A program made the position numbers and the translations under genes. Below, piece by piece: positions 24,522 through 33,869 of a stretch of 64,000 bases of DNA. Numbering within the stretch: position 1 is the first letter of the stretch; the number at the start of each line of letters is the position of its first letter. The DNA lies in the NCBI GenBank assembly GCA_027622655.1, contig JAQBYI010000010.1, positions 1 to 64,000 of the forward strand, given 5' to 3'. This DNA comes from Gemmatimonadota bacterium (GTDB lineage: Bacteria > Gemmatimonadota > Gemmatimonadetes > Gemmatimonadales > Gemmatimonadaceae). Below the pieces are notes generated by a model, which searched no databases, was not told the DNA's origin, and was given only the letters and a program-made list of their open reading frames with translations.

Positions 24522-26459
24522 CTACTTGGCGAGGTCTCCCACGGAGAACGCCAGCAGATGCGCCTTCGGAGCGTCGGACGAACCACGCGCATCGCCATGG
24601 AGCGCGGTGGCCATTTTGCCAAGCGCGTCCTTCTGCGCCTGCCCACTCAGCTTCTCGGCGGCAGCCAACTCGGCACGGATGGTCGCGACCTTCGCCGCCG
24701 AGTACCCGCGAGAACGCTCAAGCTGGTCTACGAAGGCACGCGACTTGGCAAAACTCGGCGGCCAGACCAACTGCGGCTGTTCCTGAGCGTTCAGGTACTC
24801 GAACTTGACCGTCTTCGCGGCGTCGATCTCATTCTGCGTCAGGAAGCCGCTCGGCTGTAGTTCAAAGATGTCGAGCCCTCGCGCGATTTCCGAACTCACG
24901 ATGTATCCGTTGTACCAGTAGACCGACCACGACCCGGCACTCATCATCCGCGCACCGTCTAGCGGACCGCGATCGTGGAAGGCGATCTCAAACGCGTTTG
25001 ACGGGTCCGTCCAATCGAAGACGGAAATCCCGCCCTGGTACCACCCCTGCACCATCACTTCCCGGCCGGGTATGGGAATGAGCGACCCGTTGTGCGCGAC
25101 ACAGTTCTCCTGGACGGTCTGCGCGGCCGGCATCTTGTAGTAGCCCTTGAATGCCATCTGCGCATTCTGGATCGAGAACATCGCGTTCCCGCCCCACTCG
25201 TACTTGTCCGTGGCACGGCACCGCGGCGCCCCGCCGCCGCCCCACTCGTCCGTGAACAGGACCTTCGATCCATCGTTGCTGAACGTCGCCGAATGCCAGA
25301 AGGCGAAGTTGGAATCCGAAACGGCAAAGACGCGACGCGGATTGGGAACGTCCTTGATGTCGAGCAGGAGCCCGTAGCCGCCGCAGGCACCTCCGGCATA
25401 GCCGATCGCCGGATACACCGTGATGTCGTGGCATTGCGACGGGCCAGTCCGAATCACCGGTGCGCCGCCCCGCCCACCTCGACCGCCAGCGGCACCCGCT
25501 GCGGGAGCAGCACCGGCACGCCCACCGCGACCGCGCGCGACGTTCTCTTCCTCGCTCACCGGTGGATCTGCGTGGCGCGTCACAGCCTCAAGCCCCTGAA
25601 AGATGCGCGGCGTGCTCACAATCGACGCGCGCGCAGGGTTCGCCACCGGGACCTTGATCACTTCGATCCGGAAGTTTTCGCCGGTTGGACTCGCGTCAGG
25701 TGCAAGATCCGAACAACCGGTCAGTTCACCTTCCGGTCGAACACGCGACGAACCGGAGATATAGATGTAGACGTTGTCCGGATCATTGATGTCGGGCACC
25801 ACCGTGTGCGTGTGTGATCCGCGGCAGGTCTGAACGTTTGTCAGGTACTTCGGATTGTTCATGTCCGTGATATCGAAAATCCGGATACCGCGGATGCGCT
25901 CCGTGCTGACACTGTCCTGAACGCCACCGGGACCGCAATCGAGCCTTGCCGATGCAGCCTCCGCAGACACGAAGAGGAGGTTCTTGTATACCGAGACGTC
26001 GCTCTGCGACGCCGGGCAATAGAACGCCGACGAGAGTTTCGGCGCGCTGGGATTGGAAATGTTCCAGACCATGTAGCCGCTGTAGTTCCCCTGAAATACG
26101 TACCCGCCTTTGAAGGCCAGGTCCGAGTTGGTCGAGCCGACGAAGCGCTCCGGAGTCGCCGAGTTTGAGAGGAGTCGCATGTTCCACGCCGCCTCCGCCG
26201 CCTTCGTCATGATTCGCCGCGTTGAATCAGCGCGCCCGGGGCGCAACCCAACCCGCGGATCGGGCATCGGTGGAGTGGTCCCCATATCAAGCGGCGGCGC
26301 GAGTTGCGCCGGCATCGAGGCCATCATCTCCGGCATCGCGGTCGTGCCTGACGAACTGACGCAGGCGGCCGCATACAGCGACGCCGAGGCGATGGTCAGC
26401 GTACTGAGCGTACTGAGCGTCGCGACGATCACGCGGCGGCGCTTCGAGTTGGTGGTCAT
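24522..26459 (-). CDS. Secreted LVIVD-repeat beta-propeller protein
   Basis: A 645-aa exported protein with a lipobox-like end to the signal sequence (LYAAAC). From residue ~105 it is built of propeller-type repeats such as DLAFKGGYVFQGNYSGYMVWNIS, DVSVYKNLLFVSAE and GIRIFDITDMNNPKYL, as in LVIVD-repeat proteins. A Gly/Arg/Ala-rich low-complexity loop interrupts at about 325-350. Cysteine pairs and HSATFSNDGSKVLFTDEWGGGG suggest a folded extracytoplasmic binding protein. It is downstream of a DUF305 gene on the same strand at the edge of the copper island, but its own ligand is unknown. Confidence 0.8.
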   Translation of the reverse strand: MTTNSKRRRVIVATLSTLSTLTIASASLYAAACVSSSGTTAMPEMMASMPAQLAPPLDMGTTPPMPDPRVGLRPGRADSTRRIMTKAAEAAWNMRLLSNSATPERFVGSTNSDLAFKGGYVFQGNYSGYMVWNISNPSAPKLSSAFYCPASQSDVSVYKNLLFVSAEAASARLDCGPGGVQDSVSTERIRGIRIFDITDMNNPKYLTNVQTCRGSHTHTVVPDINDPDNVYIYISGSSRVRPEGELTGCSDLAPDASPTGENFRIEVIKVPVANPARASIVSTPRIFQGLEAVTRHADPPVSEEENVARGRGGRAGAAPAAGAAGGRGGRGGAPVIRTGPSQCHDITVYPAIGYAGGACGGYGLLLDIKDVPNPRRVFAVSDSNFAFWHSATFSNDGSKVLFTDEWGGGGAPRCRATDKYEWGGNAMFSIQNAQMAFKGYYKMPAAQTVQENCVAHNGSLIPIPGREVMVQGWYQGGISVFDWTDPSNAFEIAFHDRGPLDGARMMSAGSWSVYWYNGYIVSSEIARGLDIFELQPSGFLTQNEIDAAKTVKFEYLNAQEQPQLVWPPSFAKSRAFVDQLERSRGYSAAKVATIRAELAAAEKLSGQAQKDALGKMATALHGDARGSSDAPKAHLLAFSVGDLAK

Positions 26460-26522
26460 TCGGGATCCGGAGGAAGGGGGAAGTTTGGCGTGCAGAGAAC
26501 GTGCGTACTGAGAGTACTGGTC

Positions 26523-27203
26523 CTACGGGCTTCGATCGCCGCCTCCGGGCAGGGCGGCCAGCATCTTCTGCATGAAGCCGATCTCGGTGGTCTGATCGGC
26601 ATACACATCCGATGCAAACCTGAACACGATTTCCTCTTGGCCGGCACCCGGGCTGTTGAACAACTCATCGACCATGATGATCGCGCCCTCGTGATGCCCG
26701 ATCATTCCATGGAGAAACAACCGATCAAAGTCCACGCCGCGTGCCTTGTCGAGCTGCGCCATTTGTTCGTCGCTGAGCATGCCCGGCATCAACATGTCGT
26801 GTTCCATGCCGTTCATGACCATCCGCATGCGCGTGGCCGTTGCGGACGGAACCGGCTCACGGCGGTCGCGTAACCAAGTCTGCATGAGCACGATTTCGTC
26901 GTTTTGCCCCACGACGATACGCTCGCAGAGGCGTCGGATGGCATCGCTGGCGCCGTGCGATACGGCCCACCCTGCCATCACGACGGCCTGAGCGTGATGA
27001 GCAATCATCCCGCTCATGAAGTGCACGTCGGCGGCGGTGTGGTCGTACATCGCGGCGCCCATTCCACCGGCAGCCGGAGCGGTGCGGGCTTCCTCAACCG
27101 AGATCACACCCGTTCCCGGGGCCAATTGCATCCCGCGGGCGCACGCGCCAAGCGCGGTGGCGGCCACGAGTGCTGCAGCAATGCGGTAATGCGGCGCTCT
27201 CAC
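26523..27203 (-). CDS. DUF305 family lipoprotein, probable copper-binding (CopM-like)
   Basis: A 226-aa protein starting at GTG 27203 with AGGAG eight bases upstream. Lipobox LGAC near residue 20. Two DUF305 halves are visible, each with the Met/His motif: DVHFMSGMIAHHAQAVVMA and DRLFLHGMIGHHEGAIIM, plus Met-rich MRMVMNGMEHDMLMPGM between them. These motifs bind Cu(I)/Ag(I) in the periplasm in CopM-type relatives. It lies at the edge of the metal island downstream of the copper-type two-component system. Confidence 0.87.
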   Translation of the reverse strand: MRAPHYRIAAALVAATALGACARGMQLAPGTGVISVEEARTAPAAGGMGAAMYDHTAADVHFMSGMIAHHAQAVVMAGWAVSHGASDAIRRLCERIVVGQNDEIVLMQTWLRDRREPVPSATATRMRMVMNGMEHDMLMPGMLSDEQMAQLDKARGVDFDRLFLHGMIGHHEGAIIMVDELFNSPGAGQEEIVFRFASDVYADQTTEIGFMQKMLAALPGGGDRSP

Positions 27204-27343
27204 TAATCGAACTCCTGGGCTCCATGTCGGCGCGGACGGCCGCCAGGCACTCTGGCGGCACGTGGCGATTCCCGAGTGTACGAATAACGTCGCTGCAGCG
27301 GAAGTCGCTGCGAGCGACGGGCGGCGTCCCGCGCCGCAGCTGT

Positions 27344-28006
27344 TCATCCGAATTTGACAGCCCTGTAGAGTGCCATCGTTCCGTACGCGGTGCTGAACGT
27401 TCGCCGTAGCGACACATCGGCAAAACCGGCGCCCTCGAACAGCGGGACGAGTCGGCCTGTAACGTTGTCCTGCGTGTTTTCGAATCCGTCCAGGAGCTGA
27501 ACGACAAGAAACAACCCGCGCATCACCACGTCGGTCGCGCGTCCCCAGTCAGCTACGTGTAATTCGCTGCCCGGCTTCATCACGCGGAACAGTTCCCGCG
27601 CCGTCAGCTGTTTGTTCTCCCACGATAAATGGTGAAAGAACAGGCTCGAGACAACGCGATCGAAATGGGCTGCGGGGTACGGCAGTTCGTGGGACAGCGC
27701 GTTGTCAAATCGTATGGCGACATCCGCTCGCTCTGCCTTGCGAGTCGCCAGCGCGAGGATCCGCAGATCGCCATCGACGCCTGTGACATCGGCCAGCGGT
27801 TCGCGTTGTTTGATCCTGACGGCGAGCGTGCCAGTACCGGATGCCAGGTCGAGCACACGGTGGCCCGGTGCGATTCCGGCCTGCTCAATCAAGGCTTGCT
27901 TGAAGGTACGTTCGCGCGTGGTTGCTGCCACGACGGAATCGTACAACGGGGTCAGCCAGTGAAAGCCGAGTGCCGGCACGTACTTCGATTCATGCGGCTG
28001 CCGCAA
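27344..28006 (-). CDS. Class I SAM-dependent methyltransferase
   Basis: A 220-aa UbiE/MenG-like methylase: LDLASGTGTLAVRI as motif I, VTGVDGDLRILALA motif II, FDRVVSSLFFHHL and LFRVMKPGSELHVADWG downstream motifs. TTG start at 28006 with GGAG five bases upstream, 12 bp after the histidine kinase stop, so it is co-transcribed with the two-component system. Substrate unknown; a role in quinone methylation or metal(loid) methylation is possible but not shown. Confidence 0.83.
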   Translation of the reverse strand: MRQPHESKYVPALGFHWLTPLYDSVVAATTRERTFKQALIEQAGIAPGHRVLDLASGTGTLAVRIKQREPLADVTGVDGDLRILALATRKAERADVAIRFDNALSHELPYPAAHFDRVVSSLFFHHLSWENKQLTARELFRVMKPGSELHVADWGRATDVVMRGLFLVVQLLDGFENTQDNVTGRLVPLFEGAGFADVSLRRTFSTAYGTMALYRAVKFG

Positions 28007-28018
28007 CGTCGCTCCGAA

Positions 28019-29470
28019 TCATGAGTCTGGCCTGTCACCGCGCGCATCGCTCGCCCGGCAGCGAACGACGATAGTCGTTCCGTTACCGTTACCGCCATCG
28101 CTGCGCAACTCGACGTCGCCGCCCATGGCCTCGATGATCGCACGCACGATCGCGAGACCGAGCCCGGATCCCGGCGTGATGCTGCGTCCGGCGTCGCCTC
28201 GGTAGAACCGTTCGAAGACCCGTGACTGTTCGTCCGGCGGAATGCCCCGTCCGTCGTCGCTCACGACCAACTCAACGCTACCGGTACCTGCCCCGCGCGC
28301 CACCAGTCTTACATGCGAGCCGCGGCCCGCGTATTTCACCGCGTTGTCGACCAGGTTGCTGAGTGCCCGCGCAAGGAGCACCCCATCGGCTCGGACGGAT
28401 AGGTCGTCTGGCGCATCCATGGTAAGCCGCACGTCAAGTCTCGACGCTGCGTTCTCAAACCGACGCACGAGCCCGGTGAATAGAAGCGCAACGGACACGG
28501 GCTCCAGTGACGTTCGCAGCGCGCCGCCGTTGTTGCGCGCCAATGTTATCAGGTCCTCGGCCAGCGCCGAAACTTCGCGAAGGTCGGCGAGCGATTGCTC
28601 AAGGACCTGCCGATACTCAGCCGCCGGACGGTCTTTGCGCAGAGCAACGTCCACGTCCCCACGCAGGACCGTCAACGGGGTCTTGATTGCATGCCCCGCA
28701 TCGGCGAGAAACCGTCGCTGACTCTCAAGCAACGCATCGATGCGGCCGAGCATGCCGTTCAGCACCGATACGAGGCGCTGGAGTTCCGCCGAGTCGGCCT
28801 CGACAGCTATCCGGTGGCCTGGAAGCGACGCCTCCATCGCCTCGGCTTCACCGATGATGGCCAGCACCGGCCGTACGGCGTACCCCGCCAGCCACCATCC
28901 GACGCTTCCACCGAGAATGAATCCGACGGCGACGAGTCCGGAGAGAAACACAACGATTCGGCCGAGCACGGCATCCGTCTCCGCCGTCGACGTGGCGACC
29001 TGCAGCAGATGCAGGCGGTGCTGAGGGCCAATGAGCCCGAGCGGGTAAAGCACCGATCGGTGTGCTTGCCCCTCAAACACGATCGCAAAGAGCTCCGGGG
29101 CTTCCGTGACGGATACGCGCGCGCGCACTCCGGCAGGGAGCGGGAGGTTCCGGACGCCAAGATTCCTGGTGCGCACGACGGGCTCACCGCTCAGCGTCCA
29201 GACCTCCGCGTAACGGACAAGCACGGAATCGTGGCCCACTCCGGCGCTCACCAACACTTCGTCGTGAAAATGCACACTCTCGTCGGGCGAGTCGGCCGTG
29301 GCAGCCGCTTCGATGCCCGCGAGGCGCAGGAGCACAGCGTCAAGGCGTTCATACAGGGTAGTGCGCAACGCCCAGTAGCCTGCGGCCGAGCCGAACACGA
29401 CGATGGCGCCGACTGCCGCCGCGATTCGCAGGGCGAGCCGTGCGCGGAATGAACGTGCGGGCCGCGTCAC
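28019..29470 (-). CDS. Sensor histidine kinase, CusS/CopS-like
   Basis: A 483-aa membrane kinase: TM1 about 12-35, a periplasmic sensor of ~135 residues (contains HFHDEV and QHRLHLL histidines), TM2 about 170-195, a HAMP linker, a DHp helix with the phospho-acceptor His in AGHAIKTP (near residue 260; the residues around it differ from the common SHELRTP), and an ATPase domain with LVDNAVKYA, DDGRGIPP and GSGLGLAIV. ATG overlaps the response-regulator stop. Likely senses periplasmic metal and controls the divergent copA operon. Confidence 0.87.
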   Translation of the reverse strand: MTRPARSFRARLALRIAAAVGAIVVFGSAAGYWALRTTLYERLDAVLLRLAGIEAAATADSPDESVHFHDEVLVSAGVGHDSVLVRYAEVWTLSGEPVVRTRNLGVRNLPLPAGVRARVSVTEAPELFAIVFEGQAHRSVLYPLGLIGPQHRLHLLQVATSTAETDAVLGRIVVFLSGLVAVGFILGGSVGWWLAGYAVRPVLAIIGEAEAMEASLPGHRIAVEADSAELQRLVSVLNGMLGRIDALLESQRRFLADAGHAIKTPLTVLRGDVDVALRKDRPAAEYRQVLEQSLADLREVSALAEDLITLARNNGGALRTSLEPVSVALLFTGLVRRFENAASRLDVRLTMDAPDDLSVRADGVLLARALSNLVDNAVKYAGRGSHVRLVARGAGTGSVELVVSDDGRGIPPDEQSRVFERFYRGDAGRSITPGSGLGLAIVRAIIEAMGGDVELRSDGGNGNGTTIVVRCRASDARGDRPDS

Positions 29471-30144
29471 GGTGCAGATCCGTCAAAACGAAATCCGACG
29501 CCCTTCACCGCCACGATGACGCGCCGCTGGCCCCGGTGCTCCAGCTTGTTTCGCAGGTTCGCGATGTGCACATCAATCAGCCCGGTTCCCGGATCGAACG
29601 TCATGCCCCAAACCCGTTCGAGCAGCTCAGCCCGCCCGACGGGCTCGCCGGACGCGCTCATCAACGATTCGAGCAACCGGTACTCGGTCGGCGTGACGTG
29701 TACCGGCGTTCCGCCGCGACGTACCTCGTGCCGCACACGGTCGAGTTCGACGTCACCCATATGCAGGGAAGACGTTGGAGTACCGGCCGCCCGCCGGCCG
29801 AGGGCGCGAACCCGCGCGACGAGCTCGCCGAAGTCGAACGGTTTGGTCATGTAGTCGTCCGCACCGACATCGAGCCCGCGTATGACATCCTCGGGGGCGT
29901 CGCGCGCAGTGAGCATCAGAATGGGAACCGCGCCACAATCAGCCCGAAGCGCTGACGTCACTCGAAACCCATCCGTGTCCGGCAGCTGAATGTCGAGAAT
30001 GACGACATCGTACCCGCCGGAACGCGCGCACACGAGCGCCGACGCGCCGTCGCCGGCGACGTCCACTTCGTGCCCCTCTTCGGTGAGACCTCGCTTTACG
30101 AAATCCGCGACTCGCGGTTCGTCCTCAACCAACAAGATCCTCAT
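29467..30144 (-). CDS. OmpR-family response regulator, CusR/CopR-like
   Basis: A 225-aa regulator. The receiver domain has VEDEP (D8), phospho-acceptor D51 in ILDIQLPD, and K101 in MTKPF; the C-terminal winged helix (about 128-225) has TPTEYRLLESLM and the recognition helix TGLIDVHIANLRNKLE. GAGGG precedes the ATG. Transcribed divergently from the multicopper oxidase gene across a 142-bp gap, the usual arrangement of copRS with copAB. Confidence 0.9.
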   Translation of the reverse strand: MRILLVEDEPRVADFVKRGLTEEGHEVDVAGDGASALVCARSGGYDVVILDIQLPDTDGFRVTSALRADCGAVPILMLTARDAPEDVIRGLDVGADDYMTKPFDFGELVARVRALGRRAAGTPTSSLHMGDVELDRVRHEVRRGGTPVHVTPTEYRLLESLMSASGEPVGRAELLERVWGMTFDPGTGLIDVHIANLRNKLEHRGQRRVIVAVKGVGFRFDGSAP

Positions 30145-30286
30145 CGGCCCTCGCGTGCTGCTGTCGCGTCCCGGAGGAAACTACACCGCGGTTGGGACGC
30201 TCCGCTCGACATCGCTTAAGAAATCTTGTGCTGGCGCTGCGCCATTCGCGGCGGCGTGAGGGATATACTCTGACGCTGAATCCCAA

Positions 30287-32047
30287 ATGACATCCATATA
30301 CATGACCAACGACCCGTTGCGGCCGACCCGCCGCGCGTTCGTACGCGCCTCCGCGTTTGCGGTTGGCGGACTCACTGGATTGAACCAGCTCCTCCCCGAC
30401 TTCTCGTTGGCGGCAGCCGGCTTGCTCAACGAAGGTCCGGGTAGAGACCGCTCAGCCGCCATTGACCTGACCGTCGGTCGCACCACCGTGCGGATCGGTG
30501 AGCGAAACGCCGCCGCGGTCACCGTCAACGGTTCCATTCCGGCTCCGCTGCTCCGCTTTCGTGAAGGCGACACCGCCACCATCAGGGTGATAAACACCCT
30601 CGGCGAGGACACGTCGATCCACTGGCACGGCATCATCCTGCCCAACGCGATGGACGGCGTTCCCAAAGTGACGTTCCCCGGTATCAAACCGGGCGAAACG
30701 TTTCAATACGATTTCCCGCTCCTCCAAAGCGGCACGTACTGGTACCACAGCCATTCGGGAATGCAAGAACAGCTTGGCGTTTACGGGCCATTGGTTATCG
30801 ACCCGCTCGAGCCGGACCCCTTCGGGTACGAGCGCGAACACATCATACAGCTCTCGGATTGGACGTTTGAGAATCCGCATCACGTGATGGCCAACCTGAA
30901 GAAAATGGGCGGCTACTACAATTATCAGCGCCGCACCGCGGCCGACATCTTTCGCGCTGGTGACGCCGGGCTCGCCGACCGGTCGGCCTGGGGCCGGATG
31001 CGCATGGATCCCACCGACATTGCAGACATCACCGGCGAGACGTACACCTATCTAATGAACGGCCGGCCGCCGGCCGCCGCGTGGACCGGACTTTTCCGGG
31101 CCGGCGAGCGGGTTCGCCTCCGGCTCATCAACAGCGGTGCCGCTACGTATTTCGACGTTCGTATCCCGGGGCTCGAGATGACGGTCGTACAGGCCGACGG
31201 CCAAAACGTGCAGCCGGTGACGGTCGATGAGCTTCGCATCGCGATCGCGGAAACGTACGACGTGATCGTTCAGCCCACGGAGGAGCGCGCGTATACTGTG
31301 TTTGCCGAGACGATCGATCGCAGCGGTTTTGCGATGGGCACACTCGCTCCACGTGAAGGGATGCGCGGGCCAACCCCGGAGCGTCGGCGCCGGCCGCTGC
31401 GTTCCATGGCCGATATGGGAATGGCTATGGGCGGCGGGGCGATGGCGGGAATGGACATGCCCGGGATGTCGCAGGCCGACCATGCCGGACACGTGATGAC
31501 ATCGGTCGACGCCGTGCCGCACGGGAAGGACGGGCACGGCCCGGGGAATTCGATGATTCCCGAGATGACGCAGCCACGGCTCGATGACCCGGGCACGGGG
31601 CTCGGCGAGGATGGCCGCCGGGTGCTTGCCTATCGCGATCTCAGAGGCCTTGTGGCGGCAACTGATGAGCGCGAGCCGGAGCGCGAGATCGAGCTTCACC
31701 TGACGGGCAATATGGAGCGCTATCTCTGGTCGTTTGACGGGAAAAAGTTCTCTGACGCCCCCGAACCGATTTCGATTGGCCTTGGCGAGCGCGTACGCGT
31801 CACGTTCGTCAACGACACGATGATGGAGCATCCGATCCATCTGCACGGCATGTGGATGCTGCTCGAAAACGGCGCGGCTGAGTTTCAGCCACGAAAACAC
31901 ACAGTAAACGTCAAACCCTCCGAGCGGCTGTCGGTAATAGTCGAGCCAGACGTCCCCGGAAAATGGGCCCTGCATTGTCACATCATGTATCACATGGATA
32001 GCGGGATGTTCCGGGTGGTTGACGTCAGCGGCCGCGCGGGGAACTGA
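30287..32047 (+). CDS. copA: Multicopper oxidase / copper-resistance protein CopA
   Basis: A 586-aa periplasmic oxidase with a Tat signal (PTRRAFVRASA). The four copper-site motifs are present: IHWHG, YWYHSHSG, HPIHLHG and the C-terminal HCHIMYHMD. A Met-rich stretch (MGMAMGGGAMAGMDMPGM) lies around residues 375-400, typical of cuprous-binding in CopA/CueO proteins. It oxidises Cu(I) to less toxic Cu(II) in the periplasm. Two in-frame ATGs (30287, 30302) are possible; the second also leaves the Tat motif intact. TATACT at 30264-30269 may be its -10 box. Confidence 0.93.
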   Translation: MTSIYMTNDPLRPTRRAFVRASAFAVGGLTGLNQLLPDFSLAAAGLLNEGPGRDRSAAIDLTVGRTTVRIGERNAAAVTVNGSIPAPLLRFREGDTATIRVINTLGEDTSIHWHGIILPNAMDGVPKVTFPGIKPGETFQYDFPLLQSGTYWYHSHSGMQEQLGVYGPLVIDPLEPDPFGYEREHIIQLSDWTFENPHHVMANLKKMGGYYNYQRRTAADIFRAGDAGLADRSAWGRMRMDPTDIADITGETYTYLMNGRPPAAAWTGLFRAGERVRLRLINSGAATYFDVRIPGLEMTVVQADGQNVQPVTVDELRIAIAETYDVIVQPTEERAYTVFAETIDRSGFAMGTLAPREGMRGPTPERRRRPLRSMADMGMAMGGGAMAGMDMPGMSQADHAGHVMTSVDAVPHGKDGHGPGNSMIPEMTQPRLDDPGTGLGEDGRRVLAYRDLRGLVAATDEREPEREIELHLTGNMERYLWSFDGKKFSDAPEPISIGLGERVRVTFVNDTMMEHPIHLHGMWMLLENGAAEFQPRKHTVNVKPSERLSVIVEPDVPGKWALHCHIMYHMDSGMFRVVDVSGRAGN

Positions 32048-32051
32048 CCAC

Positions 32052-32792
32052 ATGCGCATCCGAGTCCGCTGTTGCCTTTTGGCTCCGGCGTTGGCTGTTG
32101 CTAGCGCGCTGGGCGTTAGCACGCCGATCTCCGCTCAGGTCGCTGATAAAGCGATCCACACGTTCGTCCTCTTCGACCAGCTCGAACAGCGCAACATTCG
32201 TGGCGAACAGCCAGTCGCTTGGGACATGATCGGGTGGGTTGGCGGCGACTTCAATCGCGTCTGGATCAAGTCCAGCGGCTCCCGCGCCACGCGTGGCGGA
32301 GGTAGCGACGCCGAGTTGGAGGCGCTGTTCGGCCGCCTTATTTCGCCATTCTGGGATGCGCAAATTGGTGTGCGTCTTGACACGCGCGGCGATGGGGGCG
32401 CGCGCCACACACGCTTGAGCGCAGTCGCCGCGCTCGAAGGCCTCGCGCCGTACTGGTTCGAGATCGAACCGTCGCTCTTCATCAGCGATCGTGGCGACAT
32501 ATCGGCTGAGTTTACGGCCACGTACGACTTGTTCATCACACAGCGTTTGATCGCCCAGCCCCGCCTCGACCTGCGGGCGGCGATTCAGGAAGTTCGGGAA
32601 TTCGGCGTCGGCTCCGGGTTGAACGACGCTGGGATCGGCCTGCGCCTGCGCTATGAATTGCGGCGAAAGCTGGCGCCATATGTCGGCATTAGCTGGAACC
32701 GCAGCTTCGCGGGAACGGCTGATCTGGCGCGTGCCGGCGGTGAAGCCGTTTCCGCGACTGCCCTCGTTGGCGGGATGCGCCTGTGGTTCTGA
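32052..32792 (+). CDS. copB: Copper-resistance protein B (CopB), outer-membrane barrel
   Basis: A 246-aa exported protein with a signal peptide ending STPISAQ. The C-terminal ~200 residues match the CopB family: WDMIGWVGGDFNRVWIKSSG, PFWDAQIGVR, PYWFEIEPSLFISDRGDISAEF, RLRYELRRKLAPYVGI and a terminal barrel strand ending LWF. The usual N-terminal Met/His-rich domain is missing; the start follows copA after only 4 bp. CopB is thought to sequester or export copper at the outer membrane. Confidence 0.9.
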   Translation: MRIRVRCCLLAPALAVASALGVSTPISAQVADKAIHTFVLFDQLEQRNIRGEQPVAWDMIGWVGGDFNRVWIKSSGSRATRGGGSDAELEALFGRLISPFWDAQIGVRLDTRGDGGARHTRLSAVAALEGLAPYWFEIEPSLFISDRGDISAEFTATYDLFITQRLIAQPRLDLRAAIQEVREFGVGSGLNDAGIGLRLRYELRRKLAPYVGISWNRSFAGTADLARAGGEAVSATALVGGMRLWF

Positions 32793-32838
32793 GTACGCAG
32801 CGTTCGCATTTGCTCGTCCACGCACTGGAGGTACATGC

Positions 32839-33867
32839 ATGACCGAGGCCCGTTCCACTGCAACCCGCGGCGGCGCCATCGCCGAACGTCTGGCGCTTAG
32901 TGCGCTGGACTATCCGACCCCCGCGCGCGCCAACCGCTGGGATTTCATGCTCGGCGCGCTTACGCTGGTGTCGCTGGTCGTGCTGGCGCTCACCGGAATC
33001 GTACTGACGCAGTACTACAACCCTGCTCCGCTTTCCGCACACGATTCGCTGCTGTACATCATCAGCAACTCGCCGGCCGTCTCGCTGCTGCGCGATACCC
33101 ACGTCTGGGCCGCCTCGGCCGCGCTGGCCCTCGTGTTCGCTCACTTGGCCGCCGTGTTCTGGAGGCGAGGCTTTCGGAATCCGCGCGAAGGCATGTGGTG
33201 GAGTGGCGTCGTGTTGCTGATCCTGCTGTTTGGCCTCGCGTTCACCGGCACGGCCCTACGGGCCGATCAGGAAGCCGTCGAAGCGCTGGCCCATGCCGCT
33301 GCGGGAGCAAAGTTCGCCGGTGCGGCGGGCGCGTTGCTGAGCGCCGACTTCACACCGTCAACGCCGCTCCTTTCGCGACTCTATGCGTTTCACGTATCCA
33401 CGCTGCCGCTTGCCCTGATCGCGTTGATGGCGCTTCACCTGTGGCTCGTGCGCAATCTTGGCGTCAGCGCGGTGGGCCCCGAGCGTGTGCGCTTCACGTC
33501 TCACCTCCGACTGATCAGCGGGGCTGGATTCGTGCTGGTAGCGATCGTCGCGAGCGCCGCGTTGATCTGGCCCGCGGCACTCTCCGCGCCCGGAGTGGTC
33601 GGATTTGAAGTCACCAAGCCGTCTTGGCCGTTCCTATGGGTCTACGCTGCCGAGAACCTGTTCGGGATGGCGGGGATGCTCATCGCTCCAGCCGTCCTCT
33701 TCGGTTTTCTCGCCCTCGTACCGATCACCGACCGGCACGACGGGCGCGCCGCGCAAATCACGCGGGTTCTCGGCGCCGTACTTTTCGTCCTGATGATCGG
33801 TGCGATCATTTATGCCGCGATTGCACCGGGTCAGAGTCACCTCGGCATGGACATGGGAGGCGTTTGA
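32839..33867 (+). CDS. Cytochrome b (b6 plus subunit IV-like) with degenerate quinol motif
   Basis: A 342-aa integral membrane protein with about eight hydrophobic helices. Two pairs of haem-ligand histidines are spaced as in bc1/b6f cytochrome b: THVWAASAALALVFAH and AFHVSTLPLALIALMALH. The C-terminal part aligns with subunit IV (KPSWPFLWVYA...LVPITDR), but the PEWY quinol-oxidation motif reads PSWP and lacks the Glu. GGAGG seven bases before the ATG. No Rieske protein or cytochrome c is adjacent. Its place between copB and a Met-rich membrane protein suggests a redox partner of the copper system; that role is inference. Confidence 0.85.
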   Translation: MTEARSTATRGGAIAERLALSALDYPTPARANRWDFMLGALTLVSLVVLALTGIVLTQYYNPAPLSAHDSLLYIISNSPAVSLLRDTHVWAASAALALVFAHLAAVFWRRGFRNPREGMWWSGVVLLILLFGLAFTGTALRADQEAVEALAHAAAGAKFAGAAGALLSADFTPSTPLLSRLYAFHVSTLPLALIALMALHLWLVRNLGVSAVGPERVRFTSHLRLISGAGFVLVAIVASAALIWPAALSAPGVVGFEVTKPSWPFLWVYAAENLFGMAGMLIAPAVLFGFLALVPITDRHDGRAAQITRVLGAVLFVLMIGAIIYAAIAPGQSHLGMDMGGV

Positions 33868-33869
33868 AC

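Noticed and set aside
30226-30269. Full sigma70 promoter for copA
   Set aside because: TATACT at 30264-30269 is good but the only TTGTGC upstream is 32 bp away, too far for a normal spacer.
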